Assembly (NCBI GenBank): GCA_036898135.1
Contig: CM072522.1
Span: forward strand, 59,655,273-59,719,272
Source: Oncomelania hupensis
Taxonomy: Eukaryota; Mollusca; Gastropoda; Littorinimorpha; Pomatiopsidae
DNA: 64,000 nt
Direction: 5' to 3'
The notes beneath the pieces are model-generated. The model was given only the letters and a program-made list of their open reading frames with translations, searched no databases and was not told the DNA's origin. A program made the position numbers and the translations under genes. Shown in pieces: positions 63,855-64,000 of this stretch; the first letter of the stretch is position 1; each line of letters starts with the position of its first letter.

Positions 63855-64000
63855 GTATTATTCAAACTTGACCTCCCTTTTTCAAATCTTCAACACAATA
63901 ACTATGCGGTATTGTACTGGTATTTGTTGGAAAGTAATATATCCTCTTAATTTCAGGACTGAAGTAGGCTTATTTTAAACATCAAGAAACTCTACACATA
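63855..64000. other. Start of gene 2 intron 5
   Basis: Matches gene 1 intron 5 (50068-50115, then 51165-51240): AACACAATAACTATG and GGACTGAAGTAGGCTTATTT. The AG before GACTGAAGTAG resembles an exon 4-type acceptor, but the sequence has an immediate stop in the relevant frame, so no exon is called. Confidence 0.6.

Noticed and set aside
63940..63975. An extra exon after exon 5 in gene 2 (and at 51193 in gene 1)
   Set aside because: The acceptor-like AG is followed by GACTGAAGTAG, with a stop in the phase required, so at most a dead exon.

Overview
The window is animal nuclear DNA: intron-bearing genes with GT/AG splice sites, no operons, very many microsatellites and minisatellites, and a dense layer of LINEs, SINEs, DNA transposons and one solo LTR. 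The retroelement set (RTE, jockey/CR1/L2-like and RNase H-bearing LINEs, tRNA- and 5S-derived SINEs) would suit a mollusc, perhaps a gastropod. That is inference from element style; nothing here proves the taxon.

Three host genes can be assembled from exon phases. (1) A small minus-strand gene (exons 26900-26942, 25996-26046, 20032-20240) would encode 100 residues ending in a Myb/SANT-like domain. Its second intron holds a nearly full-length RTE retrotransposon. (2) A plus-strand C2H2 zinc-finger gene with six coding exons (39619-52938) has all phases matching, giving 540 residues. Its N-terminal half is a ladder of acidic segments carrying sumoylation-type motifs and its C-terminal half has 11 zinc fingers. 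(3) A tandem paralogue begins at 58483; its first five exons are present, and the zinc-finger exon would lie beyond the window. Comparing paralogue introns separates insertions made before the duplication (a shared SINE) from those made after it (a foldback DNA transposon, an RTE copy, a hAT-like MITE, a solo LTR).

Layout: 1-19 kb is repeat-dominated intergenic DNA with 5'-truncated LINEs, a dispersed 'family A' element, SINEs and large microsatellites. 20-27 kb is the Myb-like gene with its RTE. 27-38.5 kb is repeats again: a 5S-derived SINE, several minisatellites, and an L2-like LINE nested in an RNase H-bearing LINE. 38.5-53 kb is zinc-finger gene 1. 53-58.4 kb is spacer. 58.4-64 kb is zinc-finger gene 2.

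Recurrent themes: family A ends in a hairpin plus a short tandem tail and is often reduced to just that tail; pieces of three SINE copies have expanded into minisatellites; and in zinc-finger gene 1 the end of exon 3, with its splice donor, has been tandemly copied in frame with the later donors disabled. Labels used below: family A = dispersed ~600-bp element; SINE-B, SINE-C, SINE-D = three tRNA-derived families. These are local names.
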